A stretch of DNA of 40,772 bases. It comes from Candidatus Obscuribacterales bacterium (GTDB lineage Bacteria > Cyanobacteriota > Cyanobacteriia > RECH01). The notes under the pieces were generated by a model. It saw only the letters and a program-made list of their open reading frames with translations. It searched no databases and was not told the origin of the DNA. A program made the translations under genes and the position numbers. This document shows, in pieces, positions 27,017 through 35,044 of this stretch. Each line of letters begins with the position of its first letter. The stretch's first letter is position 1. The stretch covers positions 1 to 40,772 of the forward strand of contig DATNRH010000502.1 of NCBI GenBank assembly GCA_036703605.1. The letters are read 5' to 3'.

Positions 27017-27053
27017 GAATATCCATGATAGACTTAACTCTATGCGAATATCC
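27017..27053. promoter_or_regulatory. Candidate LysR binding region
   Basis: The dyad ATAGA-CTTAAC-TCTAT at 27028-27043 is flanked by the direct repeat GAATATCC at 27017-27024 and 27046-27053, 29 bp apart. It lies 53 bp before the GTG of the LysR gene. LysR-family regulators often bind dyads upstream of their own genes; this assignment is inference. Confidence 0.45.
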
Positions 27054-27105
27054 GCGATGAATGGTTCCTGTTTAGATACGGAGTGAATCTCCGGGAGAGT
27101 CTCAC

Positions 27106-28035
27106 GTGATCCACGCTACCTTGCATCAATTTAAAGTCTTTGAAGCAACGGCCCGCCATGGCAGCTTCACCCGGGCCGCAGAGGAGCTATTCCTCACCCA
27201 GCCCACAGTGTCTATGCAAGTCAAGCAACTAACCAAGGCTATTGGTTTGCCGCTCTTTGAGCAAGTCGGCAAGCGCCTCTATCTGACGGAAGCTGGCAAG
27301 GCGCTGTTTGCAACCTGTAAGGACATTTTCACCAATCTGGATCAGCTAGAGATGACGGTTGCAGATTTGAAGGGGATGAAGCAAGGGCAGCTTCGTCTAG
27401 CGGTGATTACAACAGCCAAGTATTTTGTGCCGCGCCTTCTAGGCCCTTTCTGCCGCATGTATCCTGGCATTGATGTGTCGTTGACAGTCACCAATCATGA
27501 ACGGGTCATTGACCGATTATCGAACAATCAAGATGATCTTTATGTCATGAGTCAGTTACCAACCAATCTAGATTGTGAAGCTGAATCCTTCCTAGACAAT
27601 CCCTTGGTCGTTTTGGCTCCCACCAACCATCCCTTAGCGGGGCAACGCAATATTCCCATTCAGCGCTTAAATGATGAACCGTTTATTATGCGGGAATCCG
27701 GATCGGGAACGCGGCGCGCGGTGGAAAGTTTGTTTGATCGGGAAAATGTCTCGGTGAAAGTCCGGTTAGAGCTAGGCAGCAATGAGGCGATTAAGCAAGC
27801 GATCGCTGGCGGTCTGGGGTTATCCGTTCTATCCCACCACACCCTCACCCCGGAAGGGTCTCATAGCGATCTCACCGTGCTGGATGTCGAAGGCTTCCCC
27901 ATTTCCCGCCAGTGGTATGTGGTGCATCTGGGAGGAAAGCAATTGTCGGTGGTGGCCGCTACTTTCTTGCAGTACCTCCAAGAGGAGGCTCCCAAGCTAT
28001 CTCCCATCCCAGCCCTAGCCCATTCGTCTAAGTAG
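27106..28035 (+). CDS. LysR-family regulator, CbbR/CmpR-like
   Basis: 309 residues. The winged helix-turn-helix occupies about 1-60 (LHQFKVFEATARHGSFTRAAEELFLTQPTVSMQVKQLTKAIG), followed by a linker helix and a periplasmic-binding-protein-like effector domain (about 90-300; GQLRLAVITTAKYFVPRLL). The sequence around the effector site (ESGSGTRRAVE) resembles the CbbR/CmpR group, which in cyanobacteria controls carbon-fixation and bicarbonate-uptake genes, but I cannot tell which orthologue it is. GTG27106 is the start and gives MIHATLHQF. No divergent carbon gene is adjacent; the target is therefore probably elsewhere. Confidence 0.92.
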   Translation: MIHATLHQFKVFEATARHGSFTRAAEELFLTQPTVSMQVKQLTKAIGLPLFEQVGKRLYLTEAGKALFATCKDIFTNLDQLEMTVADLKGMKQGQLRLAVITTAKYFVPRLLGPFCRMYPGIDVSLTVTNHERVIDRLSNNQDDLYVMSQLPTNLDCEAESFLDNPLVVLAPTNHPLAGQRNIPIQRLNDEPFIMRESGSGTRRAVESLFDRENVSVKVRLELGSNEAIKQAIAGGLGLSVLSHHTLTPEGSHSDLTVLDVEGFPISRQWYVVHLGGKQLSVVAATFLQYLQEEAPKLSPIPALAHSSK

Positions 28036-28073
28036 GGCGATCGCCTTTTGGCTGCGGAAGAGGCGATCGCTCC
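28036..28073 (+). terminator. Hairpin of two HIP1 sites after the LysR gene
   Basis: The HIP1 octamers at 28037-28044 and 28063-28070 pair, and the stem extends inward through CTTTT with AAGAG, giving about 14-15 bp with an 8-base loop. It begins at the stop codon. No T-run follows, so its terminator role is uncertain. Confidence 0.45.
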
Positions 28074-28146
28074 CGATGCCTAGACTAATCCTAGACCATC
28101 GGTCACACCACCCACCTGTGATTATGGACGTACACACTTAGCCTGG

Positions 28147-29007
28147 ATGCCATCATCTCCCTCGGATCAGAATTCCCCCAACAAACCGGAGGCAGAAGCA
28201 CTCTCCCCGACTCCAGCTTCGCCTTCAGAGTCTGGAGTCGGAGCATTTCTTCGGGCTATGATTCAGGTAATTCGCTCGATCAAAATTCCCCGAGAAGCGA
28301 TCGGGGCTGTGGTTGGCGCATCTATCACAGCCTTTGCAACCCTATCTATTGCGATTGTTAATCTCCTCAATGGGTTTAATGAGCAGCTGAATCGTCCTTT
28401 TCAGATTCAAGACTCCCTCAGCAAAACCCAACTCACCGCTGACTACTATCGGCAGACGGCTCTGTCGACCTATCTCAGTGCGGCTGGCATGGTGCTCATG
28501 CAAACCCATGACCATCGCACGCTAGAACAATTGGCTACTCTACGGGCCCTCACCCATGCCACCCTGCGGGAGCTGAATGCAGAGCGCAAGCGTTATGTGG
28601 TGATGTTGTTGCAGGATGCGCAGGTGCTCACTTGGCGACCGGAAGACAATCAGGATATAGGGCGTCCAGCCTTTCTCTCTCAGGCCAACCTGATTGGTGC
28701 CAATTTGGAAGGGCTAGATCTTCAAGGCACAGACCTACGAGGGGCAGATCTGCGCGCCGTTAACTTTCGCTATGCCAACCTCAACCATACTCACCTCACG
28801 GGAGCCAATCTCACGGGGGCAGATCTGCGCAGTGCGGATTTGAGTAACGCTGATTTGGAGCGCGTTGAATTGCTGAATGCTTGCTACAACGGGCGGACGG
28901 TGTTGGATGTCAATATTGATCCGACAACGGCAGGCATGAAAAAAGTTACCGAAAGTGATATCTGTACGCCGGAAGTGCCCAGTTCGTCGGATCCCGTATC
29001 AACCTAA
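28147..29007 (+). CDS. Membrane-anchored pentapeptide-repeat protein
   Basis: 286 residues. The N-terminal 30 residues are Pro/Ser-rich. A hydrophobic segment (AIGAVVGASITAFATLSIAIVNLL, about 52-75) probably spans the membrane. Residues about 85-165 are helical and charged. Residues about 175-245 are A(N/D)LXX pentapeptides (ANLIGANLEGLDLQGTDLRG and onward) predicted to form a square beta-helix. The tail contains CYNGRTVLD and SDICTP. ATG28147 is the start. Function unknown. It is distinct from the lipoprotein pentapeptide gene at 10367, whose anchor is a lipid rather than a helix. Confidence 0.85.
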   Translation: MPSSPSDQNSPNKPEAEALSPTPASPSESGVGAFLRAMIQVIRSIKIPREAIGAVVGASITAFATLSIAIVNLLNGFNEQLNRPFQIQDSLSKTQLTADYYRQTALSTYLSAAGMVLMQTHDHRTLEQLATLRALTHATLRELNAERKRYVVMLLQDAQVLTWRPEDNQDIGRPAFLSQANLIGANLEGLDLQGTDLRGADLRAVNFRYANLNHTHLTGANLTGADLRSADLSNADLERVELLNACYNGRTVLDVNIDPTTAGMKKVTESDICTPEVPSSSDPVST

Positions 29008-29056
29008 ACAAATCCAGCTTCAGTTGCATGTCAACCGCATGGGTACCATAGATGAT

Positions 29057-29090
29057 AAAAAAACCGAGGAAAGCGATCGCTCTCCTCGGT
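29057..29090 (-). terminator. Rho-independent terminator of rplL
   Basis: On the minus strand ACCGAGGAGAGC pairs with GCTTTCCTCGGT through a stem that includes the HIP1 octamer, with one mismatch, and is followed by a run of T (29063-29057). It starts 43 nt after the rplL stop. It is the best terminator in the window. Confidence 0.9.
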
Positions 29091-29133
29091 CTTCAACCTA
29101 GTATCAAAGAACTGGTTTCAGATAGGCGATCGC

Positions 29134-29532
29134 CTACTTGATGGCTACCTTAGCGCCAACTTCTTCCAGTTGCTTCTTAGCATCTTCAGCTGCTTCCTTG
29201 GTGATGGCCTCTTTGACAGCCTTAGGAGCTGCTTCAACCAAGTCCTTAGCTTCTTTCAGACCCAAACCGGTGAGGGCACGCACCACCTTGAGGATGGCAA
29301 TCTTCTTATCAGCAGGAACGTCTTCCAACACCAAGTCGAATTCGGTTTGCTCTTCCACTTCCTCAGCGGCAACAGCAGCACCAGCAGGAGCTGCCATCAT
29401 CATGGGCATACCACCAGCAGGAGCAGATGCATCAACACCAAAGGCTTCTTCAATTTGTGAAACCAGTTCAGAGGCTTCAAGGAGAGAAAGAGACTTAAGC
29501 TGTTCTAGAATTTCGTCAGTCTTTGCAGACAT
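29134..29532 (-). CDS. rplL: Ribosomal protein L7/L12
   Basis: Forms the flexible ribosomal stalk that recruits translation GTPases; dimers bind to L10. 132 residues, slightly longer than the E. coli protein. It has the N-terminal dimerisation helices ([24 protein letters not shown]), an Ala/Gly-rich hinge ([16 protein letters not shown]) and a C-terminal domain with [29 protein letters not shown] eight bases upstream of ATG29532 fixes the start. It is the last gene of the cluster, ended by the terminator at 29057-29090. Confidence 0.98.
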   Translation of the reverse strand: MSAKTDEILEQLKSLSLLEASELVSQIEEAFGVDASAPAGGMPMMMAAPAGAAVAAEEVEEQTEFDLVLEDVPADKKIAILKVVRALTGLGLKEAKDLVEAAPKAVKEAITKEAAEDAKKQLEEVGAKVAIK

Positions 29533-29620
29533 GGGAGTCCTCCAAATTTAGTTGAATGGTGAATAACAAGTGGGGCACGCAAGGCCCCGAGTGGCCGTCC
29601 AGAGCGATCGCTCCCCGGGG

Positions 29621-30193
29621 CTAGCCGGCGTCGGCGTCACCCTCTTTTTCGGATACAGCCTTGATAGCCCGTACCAGCGATGATGGAACTTCCTTGATCC
29701 CAACCGCCAACTTCGTAGGTACGGCGTTGACGCCAACGGCAATCTTGGTTGGGATAGAGTTGATAGCCCGAGCAATACGAGCAATTAGCTCTTCCTTACT
29801 GGGTAGCTCGGTAATGGCCTTAACGTCATCTTCGCTAAGAGCCCGACCTTCCATCACCCCGCCCCGTAGGACAGTTTTTTTGGTCGCCTTTTGAAATGCT
29901 TGGTAAGCCTTGATAGCTCCACCTAAATCATCCTTGAGCAACAAAAACGCGGAGGATTCTTGCAGGAATGTCTGCATGGGTTGCCAATTGGGATCTTCCG
30001 CAATGGCAATGTTCATCAAGGTATTCTTGGCGACCCGACAGCTTGCACCGGTCTGGCGTAGCTGGTTGCGTAGTTCAGTAATTTCTGAAACGGACAAACC
30101 TTTAAAATCGATGACCAAAGCTAGTTGAGCTTCGCTCAGTTCTTGCTTTAGTTCAGCAACAAGAGCCTTTTTATCGGCTAGCGTTCTACCCAT
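29621..30193 (-). CDS. rplJ: Ribosomal protein L10
   Basis: Anchors the L7/L12 dimers to 23S rRNA. 190 residues. ALVIDFKGLSVSEITELRNQLRQTGASCRVAKNTLMNIA is typical. The start is ATG30193 (MGRTLADKKAL), with AGGAGG 11 bases upstream. A GTG at 30205 overlaps that ribosome binding site and is not used. It is expected to repress its own expression by binding the leader at 30328-30421, a known feature of the family. rplL follows after 88 bp. Confidence 0.97.
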   Translation of the reverse strand: MGRTLADKKALVAELKQELSEAQLALVIDFKGLSVSEITELRNQLRQTGASCRVAKNTLMNIAIAEDPNWQPMQTFLQESSAFLLLKDDLGGAIKAYQAFQKATKKTVLRGGVMEGRALSEDDVKAITELPSKEELIARIARAINSIPTKIAVGVNAVPTKLAVGIKEVPSSLVRAIKAVSEKEGDADAG

Positions 30194-30295
30194 TACACTG
30201 TTCACCTCCTTAACGTGGGTGTATCGCCAAACTTGAAGTACAGATCAGGCTATATCGAGTCAGCAACGACGACATAGCTCAATCTGGCACAGATC

Positions 30296-30327
30296 CAAAA
30301 CAAAAGCCCTGGTGTTTTAACCAGAGC
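30296..30327 (-). terminator. Attenuator terminator in the L10 leader
   Basis: On the minus strand GCTCTGGT (30327-30320) pairs with ACCAGGGC (30313-30306), eight pairs with one G-U and a 6-base loop, followed by TTTTGTTTTGG. It lies 100 nt before rplJ, where a premature stop would control rplJ and rplL. Confidence 0.85.
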
Positions 30328-30421
30328 TTCGCAAACCAAAGGACAGACCGCGACGGGTTCCTTCGCTGTGCATCACCTCGGCAGGATATTTAAGCGTAGG
30401 CACCTGCTGTCTCTGGTTTGC
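30328..30421 (-). ncRNA. L10 leader, autoregulatory mRNA element
   Basis: This is the ribosomal L10(L12)4 binding leader that precedes rplJ in many bacteria. On the minus strand GCAAACCA (30421-30414) pairs with TGGTTTGC (30338-30331) as the basal 8-bp stem. Inside are GACAG pairing with CTGTC, and the AGCAGGTGCC, TTAAATATCCTGCCGAGGTG and GCGAAGGAACC segments I recognise from the family. AAACCAGAG (from 30419) can alternatively pair with CTCTGGTT of the attenuator, so leader and terminator folds compete. This matches attenuation in which free L10 favours termination. Confidence 0.85.
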
Positions 30422-30512
30422 TATGAAGTTTTAGAGCACAAATGTTTCGTATCTACCGTCTCCCGTAGATGGTGAAGTTAATCAGCCTTTGCTAGTGTAC
30501 ACCAAAATCGAG

Positions 30513-31229
30513 CTAGACGACATCCGCAGCTTTCAGATCGCGCAGCGCACTAATATCTACCTCGATGGACGGCCCCATGGTAGACGACACATGGATACTG
30601 CGCCAGTAGCGACCCTTAGCGCCGGACGGGCGATTACGATCGATACATTCTTGCAGAGCCTTGAGGTTCGTCAAGAGATCTTCGGTAGGAAATCCTGCCT
30701 TACCAAACAGCACATGGACGATGCCTGTCCGGTCAGCCCGAAATTCTAGCTTCCCTGCTTTAAACTCTTCAATTGCTTTTGCCACGTCAAAGGTCACTGT
30801 TCCACCCTTAGGCGACGGCATCAGCCCCTTAGGACCAAGCATCCGACCTAGCTTAGCAACCTGCGGCATCATGTCTGGCGTTGCCACCAAAACCTCAAAG
30901 TCCAACATGCCTTTTTGAATATCAGCAATCAGCTCTTCAGAACCACTGAGGTCAGCGCCAGCATTGGCTGCTTCAGCCACCTTTTCACCACGGGCAATGA
31001 CAGCCACGCGCACGGTCTGTCCTGTTCCCTTAGGTAGAGCAACGGTAGTTCTTAACTGTTGGTCGGTATATTTTGGATCAATACCAAGGCGGATATGGGC
31101 CTCAGCCGACTCAGGAAATTTAGCTGTAGCGGTTTCCTGCAGCAGCTTCAGGGCCTCAACCGGCTCATAGGGGCGGTCTTCAACCTTGGCGTACAGCTCT
31201 TTCAAGCGACGGGATAACTTCTTCGTCAT
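30513..31229 (-). CDS. rplA: Ribosomal protein L1
   Basis: Forms the mobile L1 stalk near the ribosomal E site. 238 residues. [40 protein letters not shown] and [20 protein letters not shown] are characteristic. AAGGAGACATATGCC precedes ATG31229, giving a strong start. It is separated by about 90 bp from rplK and 319 bp from rplJ, the latter gap holding the L10 leader. Confidence 0.98.
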   Translation of the reverse strand: MTKKLSRRLKELYAKVEDRPYEPVEALKLLQETATAKFPESAEAHIRLGIDPKYTDQQLRTTVALPKGTGQTVRVAVIARGEKVAEAANAGADLSGSEELIADIQKGMLDFEVLVATPDMMPQVAKLGRMLGPKGLMPSPKGGTVTFDVAKAIEEFKAGKLEFRADRTGIVHVLFGKAGFPTEDLLTNLKALQECIDRNRPSGAKGRYWRSIHVSSTMGPSIEVDISALRDLKAADVV

Positions 31230-31320
31230 GGCATATGTCTCCTTGGGGTACTGGCGAGGATACTCCTCTCCCCCGATTATGGTTTAAGCGAGTCTGAGCG
31301 TATCGGTTAGTCTGCTAGGG

Positions 31321-31746
31321 TTAGTCCGCGAGGGTAACACCCATGTTGCGGGCAGTTCCTTCAACAATTTTCATCGCGGCTTCGATATCATTAGCATTCA
31401 GGTCAGGCATTTTCACCTGAGCAATTTCCTGAAGCTGAGCCCGAGTGATGGTGCCAACTTTCTTGCTGTTGGGTTCACCCGAACCTTTATCAATACCGAT
31501 CGCCTTCTTAATCAAGACGGAAGCAGGAGGCGTCTTGAGGATGAAGGTAAAGCTCCGATCTTCATAAACGGAGATTTCTACCGGCACCACCAGACCCACT
31601 TGATCAGCGGTACGGGCATTATATTCTTTACAGAACATCATGATGTTCACCCCATGCTGCCCCAAGGCTGGTCCAATGGGAGGAGCAGGGTTCGCTTTGC
31701 CAGCCGAAATGGCTAGCTTGATTAGTGCAACAACTTTCTTTGCCAT
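31321..31746 (-). CDS. rplK: Ribosomal protein L11
   Basis: Binds the GTPase-associated centre of 23S rRNA at the base of the L7/L12 stalk. 141 residues, the standard length. [20 protein letters not shown] is the hallmark N-terminal loop, and the C-terminal [26 protein letters not shown] binds rRNA. It starts seven bases after the nusG stop, so it is co-transcribed with it. Confidence 0.98.
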   Translation of the reverse strand: MAKKVVALIKLAISAGKANPAPPIGPALGQHGVNIMMFCKEYNARTADQVGLVVPVEISVYEDRSFTFILKTPPASVLIKKAIGIDKGSGEPNSKKVGTITRAQLQEIAQVKMPDLNANDIEAAMKIVEGTARNMGVTLAD

Positions 31747-31753
31747 TGATCTA

Positions 31754-32425
31754 TCAACTCTGTTTCTGAATTTGATTGAATTCCAGCTCGACGGGGGTAT
31801 CTCGCCCGAAGATTGAAAGGAGCGCCTTCAGCTTACTGCGCTCAGGGCTAACCTCAATCACCTCGCCTTCAAAGTCCTTAAATGGCCCAGACAAAACCAT
31901 AATTTTGTCTCCAGCCACCATATCGACTTTCACCACAGGACGCTGTTCTTGAGCCTGCTTAAAGATCCGCTCAACTTCGGCGTGCCCCAAGGGCATGGGC
32001 TTCACGTGCCCACGCGATCGCCCTGTACGGGTTCGCTGTTCTGCCCCGACAAAGTTGATCACATTGGGAGTATTCTTGACAACCTGCCAAGTTTCATTGT
32101 CCATAACCATGCGAACCAACACATAGCCAGGAAAAACTTTCTCAGCAATCTCCTTAGGCTTACCAGCTTTCGTAGGCTTAAGGATAGGGGTTTGAGGAAT
32201 CTCGATCTGGAAGATGCGGTTTGCCACGTCAAGCATACCCAAGCGTTGCTCAAGGTTAAGCTTGACGCGCTTTTCACAGCCAGATGCAACTTGCACAGCA
32301 TACCAACGAGCAGAGCGACGAATGTCTTTCGCCTCTCCCTGCTCAGGGTCTGATTCATTCAAGTTTGATTCGTCTGAACCGAACTGATTATCTTGCAATT
32401 CGGATTCGTCTGGCGTGAATGTCAT
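31754..32425 (-). CDS. nusG: Transcription elongation factor NusG
   Basis: Binds RNA polymerase to promote elongation and can couple to the ribosome through S10. 223 residues. The first 38 are an acidic extension ([16 protein letters not shown]) longer than in E. coli; the NGN domain follows ([18 protein letters not shown]), and the KOW motif is [18 protein letters not shown] near the C-terminus. Its ATG directly follows the secE stop codon with no gap, indicating translational coupling. Confidence 0.97.
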   Translation of the reverse strand: MTFTPDESELQDNQFGSDESNLNESDPEQGEAKDIRRSARWYAVQVASGCEKRVKLNLEQRLGMLDVANRIFQIEIPQTPILKPTKAGKPKEIAEKVFPGYVLVRMVMDNETWQVVKNTPNVINFVGAEQRTRTGRSRGHVKPMPLGHAEVERIFKQAQEQRPVVKVDMVAGDKIMVLSGPFKDFEGEVIEVSPERSKLKALLSIFGRDTPVELEFNQIQKQS

Positions 32426-32656
32426 TTAGAATACCTGCTTTGCCGCCCAACTAAACAACTTATCTATAAAGTAGATGATTGTGGCTGAGAGGCTGACCAT
32501 TAAGATGACAGCAATGGATTCACTGATGAGCTGTTGGCGGCTTGGCCAAACGACTTTATCAAGCTCCTCTTTCGTACCCTTCAAAAATTCAGACGCATTG
32601 AACTGTGAAGTTGCTTCTTCTACTGCTGCTGGAGTTGCCTTGCCTTTTTCAGCCAT
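32426..32656 (-). CDS. secE: Preprotein translocase subunit SecE
   Basis: Stabilises SecY in the protein-export channel of plasma and thylakoid membranes. 76 residues, the short single-span form usual in cyanobacteria. FLKGTKEELDKVVWPSRQQLISES is the conserved amphipathic segment, followed by one transmembrane helix (IAVILMVSLSATIIYFIDKLF). It lies between trnW and nusG, the common bacterial order. Confidence 0.96.
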   Translation of the reverse strand: MAEKGKATPAAVEEATSQFNASEFLKGTKEELDKVVWPSRQQLISESIAVILMVSLSATIIYFIDKLFSWAAKQVF

Positions 32657-32856
32657 CCCGTCACCTACGCTATACGTGCCCTTGTTGATGCCTAGCTTGC
32701 GATCATCGCCCAGTGTTTCTCCAGCCGCTACCTAACCGTGTATCCCACCAACCGATGCTCGGATAATGCTAGGGTCAAGGGCTGTGCTGACATCGTGCTC
32801 TGAGAGTTGACTCATGTGGCACGTCGTCAAAGAACCATAGGCCATAAAAAATGGAG

Positions 32857-32929
32857 CGCGCCCTGGAGGACTCGAACCCCCGACATCAGGTTTTGGAGAC
32901 CTGCGTTCTACCAACTGAACTAAGAGCGC
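32857..32929 (-). tRNA. trnW: tRNA-Trp (anticodon CCA)
   Basis: 73 bases. The acceptor stem GCGCTCT pairs with AGGGCGC (one G-U), with discriminator G. The D arm contains AGTTCAGTTGGTAGA, the anticodon loop reads CTCCAAA, and the T arm has GGGGGTTCGAGTCCTCC. The 3' CCA is not encoded, since CTC follows. The position between rplS and secE is typical. Confidence 0.97.
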
Positions 32930-33021
32930 ACGAGCTGAGGCTAACTCAGCATACCACTATAGAGTTTAACAGCTTCTTTGCGTTTCCTTCACGCAGCGCG
33001 AAAAACCTATAGTGTAAAGCA

Positions 33022-33384
33022 CTACAGTGCTCGATCGAACCGCTGCTTGAGGCGAGTAGCCTTACCAACGCGATCGCGCAAGTAGTATAGCTTAGCACGA
33101 CGGGCCTTGCCTCGGCGAATCACTTTGATGGTGTCTACTCGAGGCGAGTGAAGCATAAAGACTCGCTCTACGCCAATACCTTGGAAGACACGACGCACGG
33201 TGATGGTTTCGTTAATGCCACCATTCCGCATAGCGATGATCGTTCCCTCGTAGGGCTGAACCCGCTCTTTTCCACCTTCACTAATACGAACACCGACACG
33301 AATCGTGTCGCCGACATAAAGGACAGGCAGATCCGATTTGATATGTACCGCTTCAACAGAGCGGATGATCTCTTGAGTGTTCAT
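33022..33384 (-). CDS. rplS: Ribosomal protein L19
   Basis: Located at the interface of the large and small ribosomal subunits. 120 residues. [54 protein letters not shown] and [18 protein letters not shown] are diagnostic. It is the first gene of the rplS-trnW-secE-nusG set; trnW follows after 92 bp. No clear promoter was recognised upstream. Confidence 0.97.
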   Translation of the reverse strand: MNTQEIIRSVEAVHIKSDLPVLYVGDTIRVGVRISEGGKERVQPYEGTIIAMRNGGINETITVRRVFQGIGVERVFMLHSPRVDTIKVIRRGKARRAKLYYLRDRVGKATRLKQRFDRAL

Positions 33385-33512
33385 AATTTAGCGAAACTCA
33401 CAATTCTCTACTATACGTGAGGGGGTAGGGCCATGTCTAGCATTTTTCATGGGAAACAGCATTTTTTGCATGAGAACCATTGGTTGACTGGCAAACCTTG
33501 TTGACGCAAACC

Positions 33513-33553
33513 TTGCCCTCATCCCCTACAAGGTTAGCTCCGGGGGAGGGCCA
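33513..33553. repeat. Relic of the C-rich repeat
   Basis: TTGCCCTCATCCCCTA and a G-rich GGGGGAGGGCCA arm form a shortened version of the inverted repeat at 10894-10990. Just before it, GCAAACCTTG is duplicated at 33491-33500 and 33506-33515. It lies in the 291-bp gap between rplS and tal, which otherwise holds nothing recognised. Confidence 0.5.
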
Positions 33554-33610
33554 TTGAGGCGTATTAAACTATATCGTGACATTTTGAAGACTTGATAGGC
33601 CGTAACTAAA

Positions 33611-33643
33611 GGAGCGATCGCCCCCTAACGAAGCGATCGCTCT
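33611..33643 (-). terminator. Hairpin of two HIP1 sites after tal
   Basis: HIP1 octamers at 33613-33620 and 33633-33640 pair, extended to about 11 bp by AGA and TCC, around an 11-base loop. On the minus strand TTTAGTTACGG follows. It lies 33 bp after the tal stop. A weak terminator. Confidence 0.5.
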
Positions 33644-33675
33644 CTGCTTGAATTGAGCTACCGAGTGGATTTGTG

Positions 33676-34854
33676 CTACACCTTGGCCAATCGGAAGGCG
33701 GCACCTAGCCCAGCGCCCATTTCTTCAGGGGTAATTTTGCCATCATGGTTGAGATCGAGGGCATCAAACACGGCATCACTTCCCATCCATTCTTCCCGAG
33801 TGATGAAGCCGTCTCCATCGAGATCATAGGCACGAAACACGTCTTCTGCTGCATGGCTGACGATGTCGCTCCCATCAATCCGGGAGAGGCGCTCAGCGAG
33901 AAGCTCTTCTAGGGCAACGAGAGCCTTAGAAAAGCCTTGAATCCCTTCATCTAGCTTGTCAGAAGCCATACGGTCAGCACGATGCATGGACTCAAAGGTA
34001 GCTTTGTCGATCTGGATGGCTTCAAGATCAGACTGGGCTGCCTTCTTGGGATCGAGCTTCCGGGGTAGCTCAGCGATGGTGGAATCCAACTGTTCCAGCA
34101 AGCTGGGAGAAATGGTGAGCAGGTCACAGCCGGCTAGTTCAGTGATTTCTCCTAGGTTGCGGAAGCTAGCGCCCATAATTTCGGTCTTGTGGCCAAATTT
34201 TTTGTAGTAGTTATAAATCTGGGTCACCGAGAGAACACCCGGATCTTCTGCAGCAGGATAGGAATCTCGCCCTGTATCTTTCTTATACCAGTCCAGGATG
34301 CGTCCTACGAAAGGAGAAATCAGGGTGACTCCGGCATCGGCGCAGGCGATCGCTTGGTGTAGCCCAAACATCAGCGTGAGGTTGCAGTGGATACCTTCTT
34401 TCTCAAGCTGTTCGGCCGCCTTGATGCCTTCCCAGGTGGCGGCAATCTTGATCAAAATGCGATCGCTGGATACCCCTGCCGCCTTGTATTGGGCAATCAA
34501 ATCATGGGCCTTAGCAATGGTGGCCTCGGTATCGTAGGAGAGCCGCGCATCGACTTCTGTGGACACTCGCCCCGGAATAATGTCAAGAATTTTCAAACCA
34601 AAGGCCACCGCAAGGCGATCGAAGGCTAGGGTGACAATGTCTTTCTGGCTGGCATCAGCTCCCGCATCTTGCTGGGCTTGGGCCAAGGTTTTATCCACAA
34701 TTTCCTGATATTCCGGCATTTGAGCCGCCGCTGTGATCAGCGAAGGGTTGGTCGTGGCGTCTTGGGGCTTCACCTTTTTAATGGCTTGAATATCACCGGT
34801 GTCGGCGACGACCACCGTCATCTCACGAAGTTGTTCAAGTAGGCTCTTAGTCAT
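33676..34854 (-). CDS. tal: Transaldolase with C-terminal EF-hands
   Basis: Interconverts sedoheptulose-7-phosphate plus glyceraldehyde-3-phosphate with erythrose-4-phosphate plus fructose-6-phosphate in the oxidative pentose phosphate pathway. 392 residues. The catalytic domain spans about 1-325 with the Schiff-base Lys136 in [11 protein letters not shown], and DATTNPSLI and CNLTLMF in place. Two EF-hand loops follow: [12 protein letters not shown] (344-355) and [12 protein letters not shown] (367-378), both with full calcium-binding positions. This fusion occurs in other cyanobacteria. Calcium control is inferred, not shown. It lies downstream of glgP on the same strand. Confidence 0.96.
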   Translation of the reverse strand: MTKSLLEQLREMTVVVADTGDIQAIKKVKPQDATTNPSLITAAAQMPEYQEIVDKTLAQAQQDAGADASQKDIVTLAFDRLAVAFGLKILDIIPGRVSTEVDARLSYDTEATIAKAHDLIAQYKAAGVSSDRILIKIAATWEGIKAAEQLEKEGIHCNLTLMFGLHQAIACADAGVTLISPFVGRILDWYKKDTGRDSYPAAEDPGVLSVTQIYNYYKKFGHKTEIMGASFRNLGEITELAGCDLLTISPSLLEQLDSTIAELPRKLDPKKAAQSDLEAIQIDKATFESMHRADRMASDKLDEGIQGFSKALVALEELLAERLSRIDGSDIVSHAAEDVFRAYDLDGDGFITREEWMGSDAVFDALDLNHDGKITPEEMGAGLGAAFRLAKV

Positions 34855-34898
34855 AGTTTGAAGGAAAGTACAGTAGAGGGCAAAGAGGTAGGATAAAT

Positions 34899-35000
34899 GG
34901 CGTTGCTGAATATAAGTATGAAGTCTTAAATCCGTCCTCTCCCTAACCCTCTCCCTAGAGAGGGGAGAAAGGGCAAATCATACATCGATTCAGCAACGCC
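34899..35000. mobile_element. MITE-like element, 102 bp
   Basis: GGCGTTGCTGAAT (34899-34911) and ATTCAGCAACGCC (34988-35000) are perfect 13-bp terminal inverted repeats that continue imperfectly for about 10 bp (GTATGA against TCATAC). The GG(C)-TTG-TGAAT pattern resembles ends of IS5-family elements, from memory. The core contains a C-rich hairpin (CCCTCTC-CCTA-GAGAGGG). It has no transposase gene, and no convincing target duplication was found (AAAT against GAAT). Confidence 0.65.
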
Positions 35001-35044
35001 GAATGGATAGGGTTCATCCTGCTCAGAACGAACCCCAAGAACAG

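Larger units (their letters stand above)
26369..27105. other. Gene-free stretch upstream of the LysR gene
   Basis: No convincing gene in 737 bp. It contains HIP1 sites near 26400 and 26466, the 38-bp palindrome at 26726-26763 and the dyad at 27017-27053, both listed separately. A small independent RNA is possible but not supported. Confidence 0.45.
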
